Origin: Nectonema munidae
Lineage: Eukaryota; Nematomorpha; Nectonematoida; Nectonematidae
Assembly (NCBI GenBank): GCA_030549495.1
Contig: JAUIRK010001052.1
Coordinates: 682,001-746,000 of the forward strand
DNA length: 64,000 nt
Reading direction: 5' to 3'
Under the pieces are notes generated by a model. That model did no database searches. It had not been told where the DNA came from and saw only the letters and a program-made list of their open reading frames with translations. Below are positions 14,441 through 27,300 of this stretch, one piece after another; the stretch's first letter is position 1; each line of letters opens with the position of its first letter. The position numbers and the translations under genes were made by a program.

Positions 14441-15680
14441 ATGTTGTCACTCACTGACTACATTGCTTACAATAAAAATCTGATATAATTTCACAATGTG
14501 ATATTTTACTCAAATATAAGCATTTTGCCACTATTTTCAAGCGATTTAGAGCACGTTTAAGCGTTTTTCGCGAATATTTTTTTATTTTCTCAAACTAATT
14601 ATAATTTTATAGTACAGTTAGATAGGGATTTTTATGCTGATTCCAAATATGCAATTAGTTTTTTCATATCTCATACCGTTCCCGAACTACAGCTTGTTCC
14701 AAAATTGCAAAAATTGAAATATATCGAAATTTATCATAATATAAGTCTTTTCTGACTAAATAGACTACGCTGATTCCGAATCCGTTGATAGAAATTTCAT
14801 ATCTACTGTCGTTTTGGCTCGGCAGTTAGAGACAAAAATAAATAAATTTTTGTTTCATCTTGATAATTAACCTATTATACGTGAATATAAGCCCAGATTA
14901 CGAATCTAAAATCAGAATTTGAATATCTTTTATAATTAAAAAGTTATTAAGAAAAAACAGGTAGACCATAAAAAGTACTAACCATTTGAGCGTATATAAA
15001 AAAGACTTATATTAATCGTAGCAATTTGAAACTTGGCTATCTTATGAACAATTGTCTACTCTACTTATATATTAAAAATCTTAGAAATTAGTTTGATACT
15101 TTCAGACCTAGGCGAAAAATACTACAAAAATTTAATAATTTTTATCATTTTTTGACTTTAAACCGTTTTTTCTCTGAAACTATACTACCTACAAACTTCT
15201 AACCTTTACCATTAGAAAGAGCGGACAATTCTCCATCGGATAGTCTTTTTATTTATAACTTTTTCATATAGGAAGGTTCTAAAATATTTAATATAATGGT
15301 GAGATAATTTTCATTTTTATGTCACTTTCTGGCCATTTTTCAAAATTTTATCAAATTTGATGAAAATTTTCTAAGTCAAAATGGTCCCGAATTTTTTTTT
15401 TGCTTCATTCGGTAGGGATTAATGATCCCCGAACGAATATTAAACTCTTTATACGCTTACGGTATCAGAAACCAACTCGCTCAGGCTTCAAAAACTAGAT
15501 CGCTAATAACTCTGAAACGACAAATCGAAATGGTCCCAAATTTGTACACAAGACGGGGATAATTTATCCCTATCCATCCCCGATATCAGTTTCCCTATCG
15601 GACCAGTAAGTTCTGAGAAAATCGAGATCAAAGTGGTCGTGTCACTTTCTGAATCGAGATTTTTGGTCCCAGGACTCTAA

Positions 15681-16284
15681 TTAAACATGGGGCACTATAA
15701 CATAATCAGATACAAACAAGTAGCTCTCAAACACAGGCAAGCTCAAACAGGGAGCACTCAAACACAGGCAGGCACAAACAGGGAGAACTTAAACACAGGG
15801 TGGCACAAACAGGGAACACTTAAACACATGCAAGCACAAACAGGGAGCATTTAAACAGATTCAGTCACAAAAAGGGAGCATTTAACATAGACAAGCACCA
15901 ACAGAGGGCACTCAAACACAGGAAGGCATAATCAGGAAGCACTCAAACACATACAGGCAAAAACAGGGAGCACTCAAACACAGTCAAGAACAAACGACTA
16001 GCACTCAATCAACAGGGAGCACCCAAACACGATCAGGAACAAACAAGGAGCACTTAGGACTTAAACGATAGGCAAGCAGAAACAGGAGGCACCCAAACAC
16101 AGGAAGCAGCCACAAATAGAGAGCACTCAAACACAACCAGGCAGAAACAAGGAGCACCCTAACACAGGGAACACTCAAACCAAAACAGACACAAACATGG
16201 AGCACTCAAACACAGGTCGACACAAAGAGTAAGCACTCAAACACAGACAAGTACAAACATGGAGCACTCAAACACAGGTAGGAA
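15681..16284. repeat. 31-bp satellite array, block A (terminal part)
   Basis: The satellite resumes after the inserted element with the same 31-bp units and ends at a sharp border near 16285. This last 0.6 kb has the same order of unit variants as the end of the second array (about 31970-32554), showing that both array ends descend from one ancestor. Confidence 0.9.
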
Positions 16285-16672
16285 CAGTCAGAGAGGGTGC
16301 GGTAAAAAAAGGGATTTAAAAGGGATGAATATGCCTTTCAAGGGGGAGAACAAAAGAAAAAAAATGTGATTTCAAGGGGGTGAAAAATTATTTCAATTGT
16401 CTATGCCCACCCGCAGTCACTAAATGCCAGTTCAAACCTTATAGTTTGAACCCAAAAGTGAAATTGATGAGGTTTCAATCACCGAAAACTGTCTTTCACA
16501 CAGTGTATGCTATGTGATAATGATTAAATACAAGAGAACTTACTATTTCTAGTAATATATATTTTAATTAATATTTTGAATAAAGAACATTGTCAAAAAC
16601 AAAAGAGAATGAAATATGCTTTCTAATTTTAAAGAAATTAAAAATTTTACTTAAAATTTTTGAAAAATAAAA
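16285..16672. repeat. Array-end flank, copy 1 (unoccupied LINE target site)
   Basis: This non-satellite sequence starts with CAGTCAGAGAGGGTGCGGT and matches 32555-32777 joined to 42089-42252 at roughly 95 percent or better by eye. The LINE target CACACAGTGT is present once here, at 16497-16506, whereas in the other copy it flanks LINE-A on both sides. It is therefore the pre-insertion form of that locus. No gene is visible. Homology to the other copy stops at about 16672. Confidence 0.9.
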
Positions 16673-16869
16673 ATATAGTTTTAGAAATATTTTATAAATT
16701 GTTCGCATGGACATGATTGTCATCGAGTTAATAAAAATAGAAGATAAATTTTCACTTTTCAAATCTCAACGCTTTACTTTTGCAACTTATTTTATACCTA
16801 CCCTTCTCAGGAAAGATCATTAGTTTGTTTGTTACTATTTCAAATTTATTTTTTTAATAAAACTATTCT
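16673..16869. other. AT-rich spacer, no gene seen
   Basis: AT-rich sequence unique to this flank, between the duplicated array-end segment and the SINE. Nothing recognisable on either strand. Confidence 0.5.
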
Positions 16870-17032
16870 TGTTTTTTTTATTTATTTTTTAAGGTACCTA
16901 GGGTGTTTTTATCCGCAGGCACAATTGCCCCGCTTGTATCGAACTATGAGGAAAGCAGACTTCTTGCGGGATCGAACCCAAGACCTTGAGTTATAGAATC
17001 CAGCATCCAACCAACCAACCCTACTCGCGCCT
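16870..17032 (-). mobile_element. tRNA-derived SINE, copy 1
   Basis: Read on the minus strand, the head carries a polymerase III A-box-like stretch (GTAGGGTTGGTTGG, 17003-17024 region) and a good B box (GGGTTCGATCCC, about 16968-16980). A non-tRNA body containing ATAGTTCGATACAAGCGG follows, and the copy ends in an A-rich tail (AAAAAATAAATAAAAAAA) near 16870. A second copy at 54612-54750 shares the head and body at roughly 84 percent identity by eye. No clear target duplication was found. Confidence 0.75.
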
Positions 17033-17487
17033 AGGTTTTTAATGGTATTAAAATTTTGGTTTCTATAAAGGATAACCATTATAGATAATTTTTAAATATG
17101 TAAAGTGTAGTTTTTTTCTTTAGACTAAGTTATTTAGTCTATAAATTTTATTTTTTCTTAATTCTATTACCTAATTTTTAAAATAAAAATTTAAAGTTAA
17201 AAGATTTCATTAGATTTAAACAAATTTTTTTTAATTTAATTAAACACATCCTTCTACTTTTGATTAAGATTTTATATAGTAAAAGATAAATTATTCTCAT
17301 TTTATTTTATATTGTTTACTAATTTGGATGATAATCTGATTTGCTAATTCGTTTTTATGCATTATTAAATTATCGTATCTACTTGTAACATTGATCTTTA
17401 TGTCTACTAATGATCCTTCTAGAGGATATCAATAATTATTAGGGGTACCAATGATCTTTGCGGCGGTAACAATTTACGGGAGGTAGC
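17033..17487. other. AT-rich spacer, no gene seen
   Basis: About 75-80 percent A+T, with T and A runs. The satellite restarts abruptly near 17488, just after GCGGCGGTAACAATTTACGG. No open frame, RNA gene or repeat was recognised. Confidence 0.5.
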
Positions 17488-19243
17488 ACAAACATGGGCC
17501 ACTCAAACAACAGGCAGGCACAAACAGGTAACACTCAATCACAAGCAGACACAAACAGGGAGTACATAAACAACATGCAGGCGCAAAGAAGGAGCACTTA
17601 AACAACATTCAGGCACAAACAGGGAACATTCATACAAAAGGAGCATTTAAACACTCAAATACAAGCAGACCCAACCATGGGACACTCAAACTCAGGCAGG
17701 TAAAAACATGGAGCACTTAAACAACATGCAGGCACACACAGGGAGCACTTAAACAGATTCATGCATAAAAAGGGAGCACTTTAACACAGGCAAGCACCAA
17801 CAGAGGGCATTCAGACACAGAAAGCACTCAAGCATATACATGCAAAAACAGGTAGCACTCAAACACTGTCCAGGAACAAACGACGAGCACTCAAGGGCAT
17901 ACAGGCAAAAACAGGGAGCACTCAAACACAGGCAGGAACAAACAACGAGAACTCAATCAACAGGTAGGACTTCAACACTAGGCAAACAGAAACAGGGAGC
18001 ACTTAAACACAGGCAGGCACAAATAGGGAGCATTTAAATAGAGCCAGGCACAAAAAGGGAGCATTTAAATAGAGACAGGCACAAAAAGGGAGCACTTTAA
18101 CACAGGCAAGCACCAACAGGGGACATTAAACACAGGAATGCACAAACAGGAGCCACTATAACACAGGCAGACAAATAAGGAGCACTCAAACACAGGCAGG
18201 TTCAAACAGGGAGGACTTAAGCACTTATACACGCAATCACAAACAGGGAGAACTTAAACAGATTCAGTCACAAAAAGGGAGCACTTTAACACAGGCAAGC
18301 AGAAACAAAGGAACAAGCAACTATCACTCAATCAGCAGGGAACACCCAAACGCAGTCAGGCACAAACAAGGAACAATTAGACACGCAAGCACAAACATGG
18401 AGCACTTAAACAGAGACACGCACCAATAGGGGTAACTCAAACACAGGAACGCACAAACAAGGAGGACTCAAACACAGGCAGGCCCAAATATGGAGCAGGC
18501 AGACACAACAAGGAACACTTAAACAACAGGCAGGAATAAACATGGGGCATTGAAACACAGGCAGGCACACACAAGGAACACTTAAACACATGCAAGCACT
18601 TAAACAGATTAAGGCACAAAAAGAGAGCGCTTTAACACAGGCAAGCACCAACAGGGGGCATACAAACACATGAAGCACTCAAATAAGCAGGCAAAAGTAT
18701 GAGGCACTAAAACAGAGGCAGGCACAAAGATGGGGCACTATAACACAGGCAGACACAAATAAGGAATACTCAAACACCGGCAGGTTCAACAGGGAGCACT
18801 CAAACACAAACAGGGAGGACTTAAACACCGGAAGGCACAAACAGGGAACACTTAAACACATGCAAGCACTTAAACAGATTCATGCACAAAAAGGGAGCAC
18901 TTTAAGAATGGCAAGCACCAACAGGGGCTACTCAAACATAGGAATGCACAAACAAGGAGGACTCAAACACTGACAGGCATAAATATGGGGAACTCAAGCA
19001 CAGGCAGACACAAACAGTGAGAACTTAAACAGAGAATGGCACAAAAAGCGAGTAGTTTTACACAGGCAAGTACCATCAGGGGGCATTCAAAAACAGGAGG
19101 CACTATAACACAGGCAGACGCAAACAAGGAGCACTCAAACACAGGCAGTCACAAACAGGGAGGACTTAAACACAGGCAGGCACAAACAGGGAACACGTAA
19201 GCACAAACAGGGAGCACTTAAACAGATTCAGACACAAAAAGGG

Positions 19244-22200
19244 AGTACTTTAAAACAGGCAAGAACCAACAGGGGCCACTCAAACACAGGAACGCACAAA
19301 CAAGGAGGATTCAAACTCATGCAGGCACAAACAAGAGGCACTTAAACACAAGCAGGCATAAATATGGGGCACTCAAACACAGGGAGCACTTAAACAATAG
19401 GCAGACACAAAAAGGGAGGACTCAATCACAAGCAGGCTCAAACAGGGAGCACTAAAACAGATTCAGGCATAAAAAGGGAGCACTTTAACACAGGCAAGCA
19501 CCAACAGAGGGCACTCAGACACAGGGAGGCACAAACAGGAAGCACTCAAGCACATACATACAAAAACAGGGAGCACTAACAAACGAGGATTACTCAAGCG
19601 CATACAGGCAAAAACAGGGATCACTCAAACAGAGACAGGCACAAAAAGGGAGCACTTAAACAGAGACAGGCACCAAAAGGGAGCACTTAAACAGAGACAG
19701 GCACCAAAAGGGAGCACTTAAACAGAGACAGGCACCAAAAGGGAGCACTTAAACAGAGACAGGCACAAAAAGGGACCACTTAAACACAGACAGGCACAAA
19801 AAGGGAGCCATTAAACAGAGACAGGCACAAAAAATGAGCACTTTAACACAGGCAAGCAATAACAGAAGGCATTCAAACACAGGAAGGCAAAAACAGGAGG
19901 CACTTAAACATGGGGCACTATAACACAGAAAGACACAACACTCCACACAGGCAGGTTCAACCAGGGAGCACACAAACACAGGGAGGACTTAAACACAGGC
20001 TGGCACAAACAGTGAACACTTAAACACACACACAAGCACAAACAGGCAGCACTTAAATAGATTCATTCACAAAAAGAAAGCATTTTAACACAGGCAAGCA
20101 CCAACAGGGGCCACTCAAACACAGGAACGCACAAACAAAGAGGACTGAAACACGGGCAGGCACAAATAGGAGGCACTCAAACACAGGCAGGCACAAATAA
20201 TGGGGCACTCAATCACAAGCAGACACAAACAGGGAGTACATAAACAACATGCAGGCACAAACAGGGAGCACTTAAACAACATTAAGGCACAAACAGGGAA
20301 CATTCATACAACAGGATCATTTAAACACTCAAATACAAGCAGACCCAAACATGGGACACTCAAACTCAGGCAGGTAAAAACATAGAGCACTCAAACACAA
20401 ACAGGGAGCACTTAAAAACATGCAGGCACAAACAGGAAGCACTTAAACAGATTCAGGCATTTAAAGGGAGCACTTTAACACATGCAAGCACCAATAGAGG
20501 GCATTCAGACACAGGAAGCACTAAAGCATATACAATATACATGCAAAAACAGGGAGCACTCAAACACTGTCAGGAACAAACGACTTGCACTCAAGGCCAT
20601 ACAGGCAAAAACAGGGAGCACTCAAACACAGGCAGGAACAAACAACGAGAACTCAATCAACAGAAAGCACTCAAAAACATTCACAAACAAGTAGCACTTA
20701 AACTTAGGTAGGACTTAAACAATAGGCATACAGAAACAGGGAGCACTTAAACATATGCAGGTTCAAACAGGAGAACCCAACACAGACAGGCACAAACAGG
20801 GAGCATTTAAATAGAGCCAGGCACAAAAAGGGAGCACTTTAACACAGGCAAGCACTTACAGGGGGCATTAAACACAGGAAGGCACAAACAAGTAAAAACA
20901 GGAGGCACTCAAGCATATGGCACTATAACACAGGCAGACACAAACAAGGAGTACTCAAACACAGGCAGGTTCAAACAGGGAGGACTTAAACACAGGGAAC
21001 ACTTACACACGCAATCACAAACAGGGAGTACTTAAACAGATTCAGTCACAAAAAGGGACCACTTTAACACAGGCAAGCAGAAACAAAGGAACAAACAACT
21101 ATCACTCAATCAACAGGGAGCACCCAAACACAGTCAGGCACAAACAAGTAGCACTCAAACACAGGCAGGCACAAACAAGGAACAATTAGACACGCAAGCA
21201 CACACATGGAGCACTTAAACAGAGACACGCACAAAAAAGGAGCACTTTAACACAGGCAAGCACCAACAGGGGTAACTCAAACACAGGAACGCACAAACAA
21301 TGAGGACTCAAACACAGGCAGGCACAAATATGGGGCATTCAAACACAGGCAGTCACAACAAGGAGCACTTAAACAACAGGCGGAACACACATGGGCTACT
21401 ATATCACAGGCAGACACAAACATGGGGCACTCAAACACAGGCAGACGCAAACAGGGAGGACTTAAACACAGGCAGGCACACACAAGGAACACTTAAACAC
21501 ATGCAAGCACAAACAGGGAGCACTTAAACAAATTAAGGCACAAAAAGAGAGCGCTTTAACACAGGCAAGCACCAACAGGGGGCATACAAACACAGGAAGC
21601 AGGCAAAAATATGAGGCACTAAAACAGAGGCAGACACAAACATGGGGCACTATAACACAGGCAGACACAAATAAGGAATACTCAAACACCGGCAGGTTCA
21701 ACAGAGAACACTCAAACACAAACAGGCTCAAACAGGGAGGACTTAAACACCGGAAGGCTCAAACAGGGGACACTTAAACACATGCAAGCACAAACAGGGA
21801 ACACTTAAACAGATTCAGGCACAAAAAGGGAGCACTTTAAGACAGGCAAGCACCAACAGGGGCCACTCAAACACAGAATGCACAAACAAGGAGGACTCAA
21901 AGATGAGCAGGCACAAAAAGAAGGCACTCAAACACAGACAGGCATAAATATGGGGAACTCATACACAGGCAGACACAAACAGTGAGCACATAAACAACAA
22001 GCAGGCAATAACAGGACGCACTCAAACAGAGGCAGGCACTATAACACAGCCAGACACAAACAAGGAGCACTTAAAAACAGGCAGGCTCAAACAGGCAGCA
22101 CTCGAACACAGGCAGGCTCAAATAGGGAGCACTCAAACCCAGGCAGGCTCAAACAGTGAGACTTAAACACAGGGAGCACTTAAACAGAGAATGGCACAAA

Positions 22201-22660
22201 AAAGGAGCACTTTTACACAAGCAAGTTCCAACAGGGGGCATTCAAACCCAGGAAGGCAAAAACAGGAGGAACTATAACACAGGCAGACGCAAACAAGGAG
22301 CACTCAAACACAGGCAGTCACAAACAGGGAGGACTTAAACACAAACAGGGAGGACTTAAACACAGGCAGGCACAAACAGGGAACACGTAAGCACAAACAG
22401 GGAGCACTTAAACAGATTCAGACACCAAAAGTTAGCACTTTAAAACAGGCAAACACCAACAGGGGCCACTCAAAGACAGGGACCCACAAACAAGGAGGAC
22501 TCAAACTCAGGCAGGCACAAACAGGGAGCACTTAAACAACAGGCATACACAAAAAGGGAGCACTTAAACACAAGCAGGCTCAAATAGGGAGCACTAAAAC
22601 AGATTCAGGCATAAAAAGGGAGCACTTTAACACAGGCAAGCACCAACAGAGGGCACTCAA
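19244..22660. repeat. 3.4-kb segment copied from 120-3525
   Basis: Positions 120-3525 and 19244-22660 run in parallel with only scattered single-base differences. The offset is 19124 bp at the start and 19139 bp after a 15-bp half-unit present near 19904 but missing near 775. Homology breaks at 22660, inside the phrase GAGGGCACTCA, and switches to a different source segment. This is recent duplication or conversion between arrays. Confidence 0.85.
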
Positions 22661-24318
22661 ACCCAGGCAGGCTCAAACAGGGAGACTTAAACACAGGGAG
22701 CTCTTAAACAGAGAATAGCACAAAAAGGGAGCAGTTTTACACAAGCAAGTACCATCAGGGGGCATTCAAAAACAGGAGGCACTATAACACAGGCAGACGC
22801 AAACAAGGAGCACTCAAACACAGGCAGTCACAAACAGGGAGGACTTAAACACAGGCAGGCACAAACAGGGAACACGTAAGCACAAACAGAGAGCATTTAA
22901 ACAGATTCAGACACAAAAAGGGAGCACTTTAAAACAGGCAAGAACCAACAGAGGCCACTCAAACACAGGAACGCACAAACAAGGAGGATTCAAACTCATG
23001 CAGGCACAAACAAGAGGCACTTAAAAATAAGCAGGCATAAATATGGGGCACTCAAACACAGGGAGCACTTAAACAATAGGCAGACACAAAAAGGGAGGAC
23101 TCAATCACAAGCAGGCTCAAACAGGGAGCACTAAAACAGATTCAGGCATAAAAAGGGAGCACTTTAACACAGGCAAGCACCAACAGAGGGCACTCAGACA
23201 CAGGGAGGCACAAACAGGAAGCACTCAAGCACATACATACAAAAACAGGGGGCACTAACAAACGAGGATTACTCAAGCGCATACAGGCAAAAACAGGGAT
23301 CACTCAAACAGAGACAGGCACAAAAAGGAAGCACTTAAACAGAGACAGGCACCAAAAGGGAGCACTTAAATAGAGAGAGGCACAAAAAGGGACCACTTAA
23401 ACAGAGACAGGCACAAAAAGGGAGCACTTAAACAGAGACAGGCACAAAAAATAAGCACTTTAACACAGGCAAGCAATAACAGAAGGCATTCAAACACAGG
23501 AAGGCAAAAACAGGAGGCATTTAAACATGGGGCACTATAACACAGGAAGACACAAACACAGCACTCAACACAGGCAGGTTCAACCAGGGAGCACACAAAC
23601 ACAGGGAAGACTTAAACACAGGCTGGCACAACAGTGAACACTTAAACACACACAAGCACAAAGAGGCAGCACTTAAATAGATTCATTCACAAAAAGAGAG
23701 CATTTTAACACAGTCAAGCACCAACAGGGGCCACTCAAACACAGAAACGCACAAACAAAGAGGACTGAAACACGGGCAGGCACAAATAGGAGGCACTCAA
23801 ACACAGGCAGGCACAAATAATGGGGCACTCAATCACAAGCAGACACAAACAGGGAGTACATAAACAACATGCAGTCACAAACAGGGAGCACTTAAACAAC
23901 ATTAAGGCACAAATAGGGAACATTCATACAACAGGATCATTTAAACACTCAAATACAAGCAGACCCAAACATGGGACACGCAAACTCAAGCAGGTAAAAA
24001 CATAGAGCACTCAAAAACAAACAGGGAGCACTTAAAAAACATGCAGGCACAAACAGAGAGCACATAAACAGATTCAGGCATTTAAAGGGAGCACTTTAAC
24101 ACATGCAAGCACCAATAGAGGGCATTCAGACACAGGAAGCACTCAAGCATATACAATATACATGCAAAAACAGGGAGCACTCAAACACTGTCAGGAACAA
24201 ACGACAAGCACTCAAGGCCATACAGGCAAAAACAGGGAGCACTCAAACACAGGCAGGAACAAACAACGAGAACTCAATCAACAGGAAGCACTCAAAAACA
24301 TTCACAAACAAGTAGCAC
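22655..24318. repeat. 1.66-kb segment matching 5940-7603
   Basis: This stretch follows block A positions 5940-7603 at a constant offset of 16715 bp and is nearly identical to them. At about 24318 the match switches again, to a segment like 20698-21070 (and 1558-1930). Near 24690 it changes once more, and from about 24900 to 26600 it follows 4600-6300 at an offset of 20303. Block B is thus a mosaic. Confidence 0.8.
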
Positions 24319-27300
24319 TTAAACTTAGGTAGGACTTAAACAATAGGCATACAGAAACAGGGAGCACTTAAACATATGCAGGTTCAAACAGGAGAACCCA
24401 ACACAGACAGGCACAAACAGGGAGCATTTAAATAGAGCCAGGCACAAAAAGGGAGCACTTTAACACAGGCAAGCACTTACAGGGGGCATTAAACACAGGA
24501 AGGCACAAACAAGTAAAAACAGGAGGCACTCAAGCATATGGCACTATAACACAGGCAGACACAAACAAGGAGTACTCAAACACAGGCAGGTTCAAACAGG
24601 GAGGACTTAAACACAGGGAACACTTACATACGCAATCACAAACAGGGAGTACTTAAACAGATTCAGTCACAAAAAGGGACCACTTTAACACAGTCAAGCA
24701 CCAACAGAGGGCATTGAGACACAGGAAGCACTCAAGCATATACATGCAAAAATAGGGAGCACTCAAACACTGTCAGGAACAAACGACTAGCACTCAAGGC
24801 CATACAGGCAAAAACAGGGAGCACTCAAACACAGGCAAGAACAAACAACGAGAACTCAATCAACAGAAAGCACTCAAAAACATTCACAAACAAGTAGCAC
24901 TTAAAGTCAGGTAGGACTTAAACAATAGGCAAACAGAAACAGGGAGCACTTAAACATATGCAGGTTCAAACAGGAGAACCCAACACAGGCAGGCACAAAC
25001 AGGGAGCATTTAAATAGAGCCAGGCACAAAAAGGGAGCACTTTAACACAGGCAAGCACCAACAGGGGGCATTAAACACAGGAAGGCACAAACAAGTAAAA
25101 ACAGGAGGCACTCAAGCATGGGGCATTATAACACAGGCAGACACAAACAAGGAGTACTCAAACACAGGCAGGTTCAAACAGGAAGGACTTAAACACAGGG
25201 AACACTTACACACGCAATCACAAACAGGGAGCACTTAAACAGATTCAGTCACAAAAAGGGAGCACTTTAACACAGGCAAGCCGAAACAAAGGAACAAGCA
25301 ACTATCACTTAATCAAAAGAGAGCACCCAAACACAGTCAGGCACAAACAAGTAGCACTCAAACACAGGCAGGCACAAACAAGGAAGAATTAAACATGTAA
25401 GCACAAACATGGAGCATTTAAACAGAGACACGCACAAAAAAGGAGCACTTTAACACAGGAACGCACAAACAATGAGGACTCAAACAACGGCAGGCACAAA
25501 TATGGGGCATTCAAACACAGGCAAAGACAACAAGGAGCACTTAAACAACAGGCGGAACACACATGGGGCACTATAACACAAGCAGACACAAACATGGGGC
25601 ACTCAAACACAGGCAGGCGCAAATAGGGAGGACTTAAACACAGGCAGGCACACACAATGAACACTTAAACACATGCAAGCACAAACAGGGAGCACTTAAA
25701 CAAATTAAGGCACAAAAAGAGAGCGCTTTAACACAGGCAAGCACCAACAGGGGGCATACAAACACATGAAGCACTCAAAAAAGCAGGCAAAAATATGAGG
25801 CCCTAAAACAGAGGCAGGCACAAACATGGGGCACTATAACACAGGCAGACACAAATAAGGAATACTCAAACACCGGCAGGTTCAACAGGGAGCACTCAAA
25901 CACAGACAGGCTCAAACAGGGAGGACTTAAACACCGGAAGGCTCAAACAGGGGACACTTAAACACATGCAAGCACAAACAGGGAACACTTAAACAGATTC
26001 AGGCACAAAAAGGGAGCACTTTAAGACAGGCAAGCACCAACAGGAGCCACTCAAACACAGGAATGCACAAACAAGGAGGACTCAAACACTGACAGGCATA
26101 AATATGGGGAACTCAAGCACAGGCAGACACAAACAGTGAGAACTTAAACAACAAGCAGGCAATAACAGGACGCACTCAAAAGAGGCAGGCACTATAACAC
26201 AAACAAGGAGCACTTAAACACAGGCAGGCTCAAATAGGGAGCACTCAAACCCAGGCAGGCTCAAACAGGGAGGCTTAAACACAGGGAGCTCTTAAACAGA
26301 GAATAGCACACAAAGGGAGCAGTTTTACAGAGGCATGTACCATCAGGGGGCATTCAAAAACAGGAGGCACTATAACACAGGCAGACGCAAACAAGGAGCA
26401 CTCAAACACAGGCAGTCACAAACAGGGAGGACTTAAACACAGGCAGGCACAAACAGGGAACACGTAAGCACAAACAGGGAGCATTTAAACAGATTCAGAC
26501 ACAAAAAGGGAGCACTTTAAAACAGGCAAGAACCAACAGAGGCCACTCAAACACAGAAACGCACAAACAAGGAGGATTCAAACTCATGCAGGCACAAACA
26601 AGAGGCACTTAAAAATAAGCAGGCATAAATATGGGGCACTCAAACACAGGGAGCACTTAAACAACAGGCAGACACAAAAAGGAGCACTCAAACACAAGCA
26701 GGCTAAAACAGGGAGCACTAAAACAGATTCAGACATAATAAGGGAGCACTTTAACACAGACAAGCACCAACAGAGGGCACTCAGACACAGGGAGGCACAA
26801 ACAGGAAGCACTCAAGCACATACATACAAAAACAGGGGGCACTAACAAACGAGGATTACTCAAGCGCATACAGGCAAAAACAAGGAGCACTCAAACAGAG
26901 ACAGACACAAAAAGGGAGCACTTAAACAGAGACAGGCACAAAAAGGGAGCACTTAAATAGCGACAGGCACAAAAAGGGAGCACTTTAACACAGACAAGCA
27001 ATAACAGAAGGCATTCAAACACAGGAAGGCAAAAACAGGAGGCACTCAAACATGGGGCACTATAACGCAGGAAGACACAAACACACCACTCAACACAGGC
27101 ATGTGCAACCATGGAGCACTCAAACACAGGGAGGACTTAAACACAGGCGGGCACAAACAGTGAAAACTTAAACACACACAAGCACAAACAGACAGCACTT
27201 AAATAGATTCATTCACAAAAAGAGAGCATTTTAACACAGGCAAGCACCAACAGGGGGCACTCAAACACAGGAACGCACAAACAAGGAGGACTGAAACACG

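Larger units (their letters stand above)
13207..15680. mobile_element. 2.5-kb non-coding element inserted in the satellite, possibly PIF/Harbinger-like
   Basis: The composition changes abruptly from the T-poor satellite to AT-rich sequence and back. The left edge reads GGGTTAGAGTCC and the right edge GGACTCTAA, so short inverted ends (TTAGAGTCC) are present. Each is flanked by TTA (13204-13206 and 15681-15683), and removing the insert restores a normal satellite unit. A 3-bp TTA duplication and GGG-type ends are typical of PIF/Harbinger, but the three terminal bases are missing at the right end and no transposase was found. Several open frames exist but are explained by internal tandem repeats. 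The element is absent from the equivalent part of the second array, so it probably entered after the array was duplicated. Confidence 0.6.

Noticed and set aside
13891-14450. Two minus-strand frames of about 90-100 codons with repeated RDIQILIADSESTHK
   Set aside because: They are translations of the 153-bp tandem repeat. No upstream or downstream coding context exists and the decayed copies carry stops.
16568-16762. A 64-codon minus-strand frame beside the array flank
   Set aside because: AT-rich, low-complexity Phe/Lys/Ile peptide. Part of it lies in the duplicated flank, where it is not preserved.
16960-17030. A tRNA gene suggested by the B box
   Set aside because: The acceptor and anticodon stems do not pair, and a second diverged copy with the same non-tRNA body shows it is a SINE.
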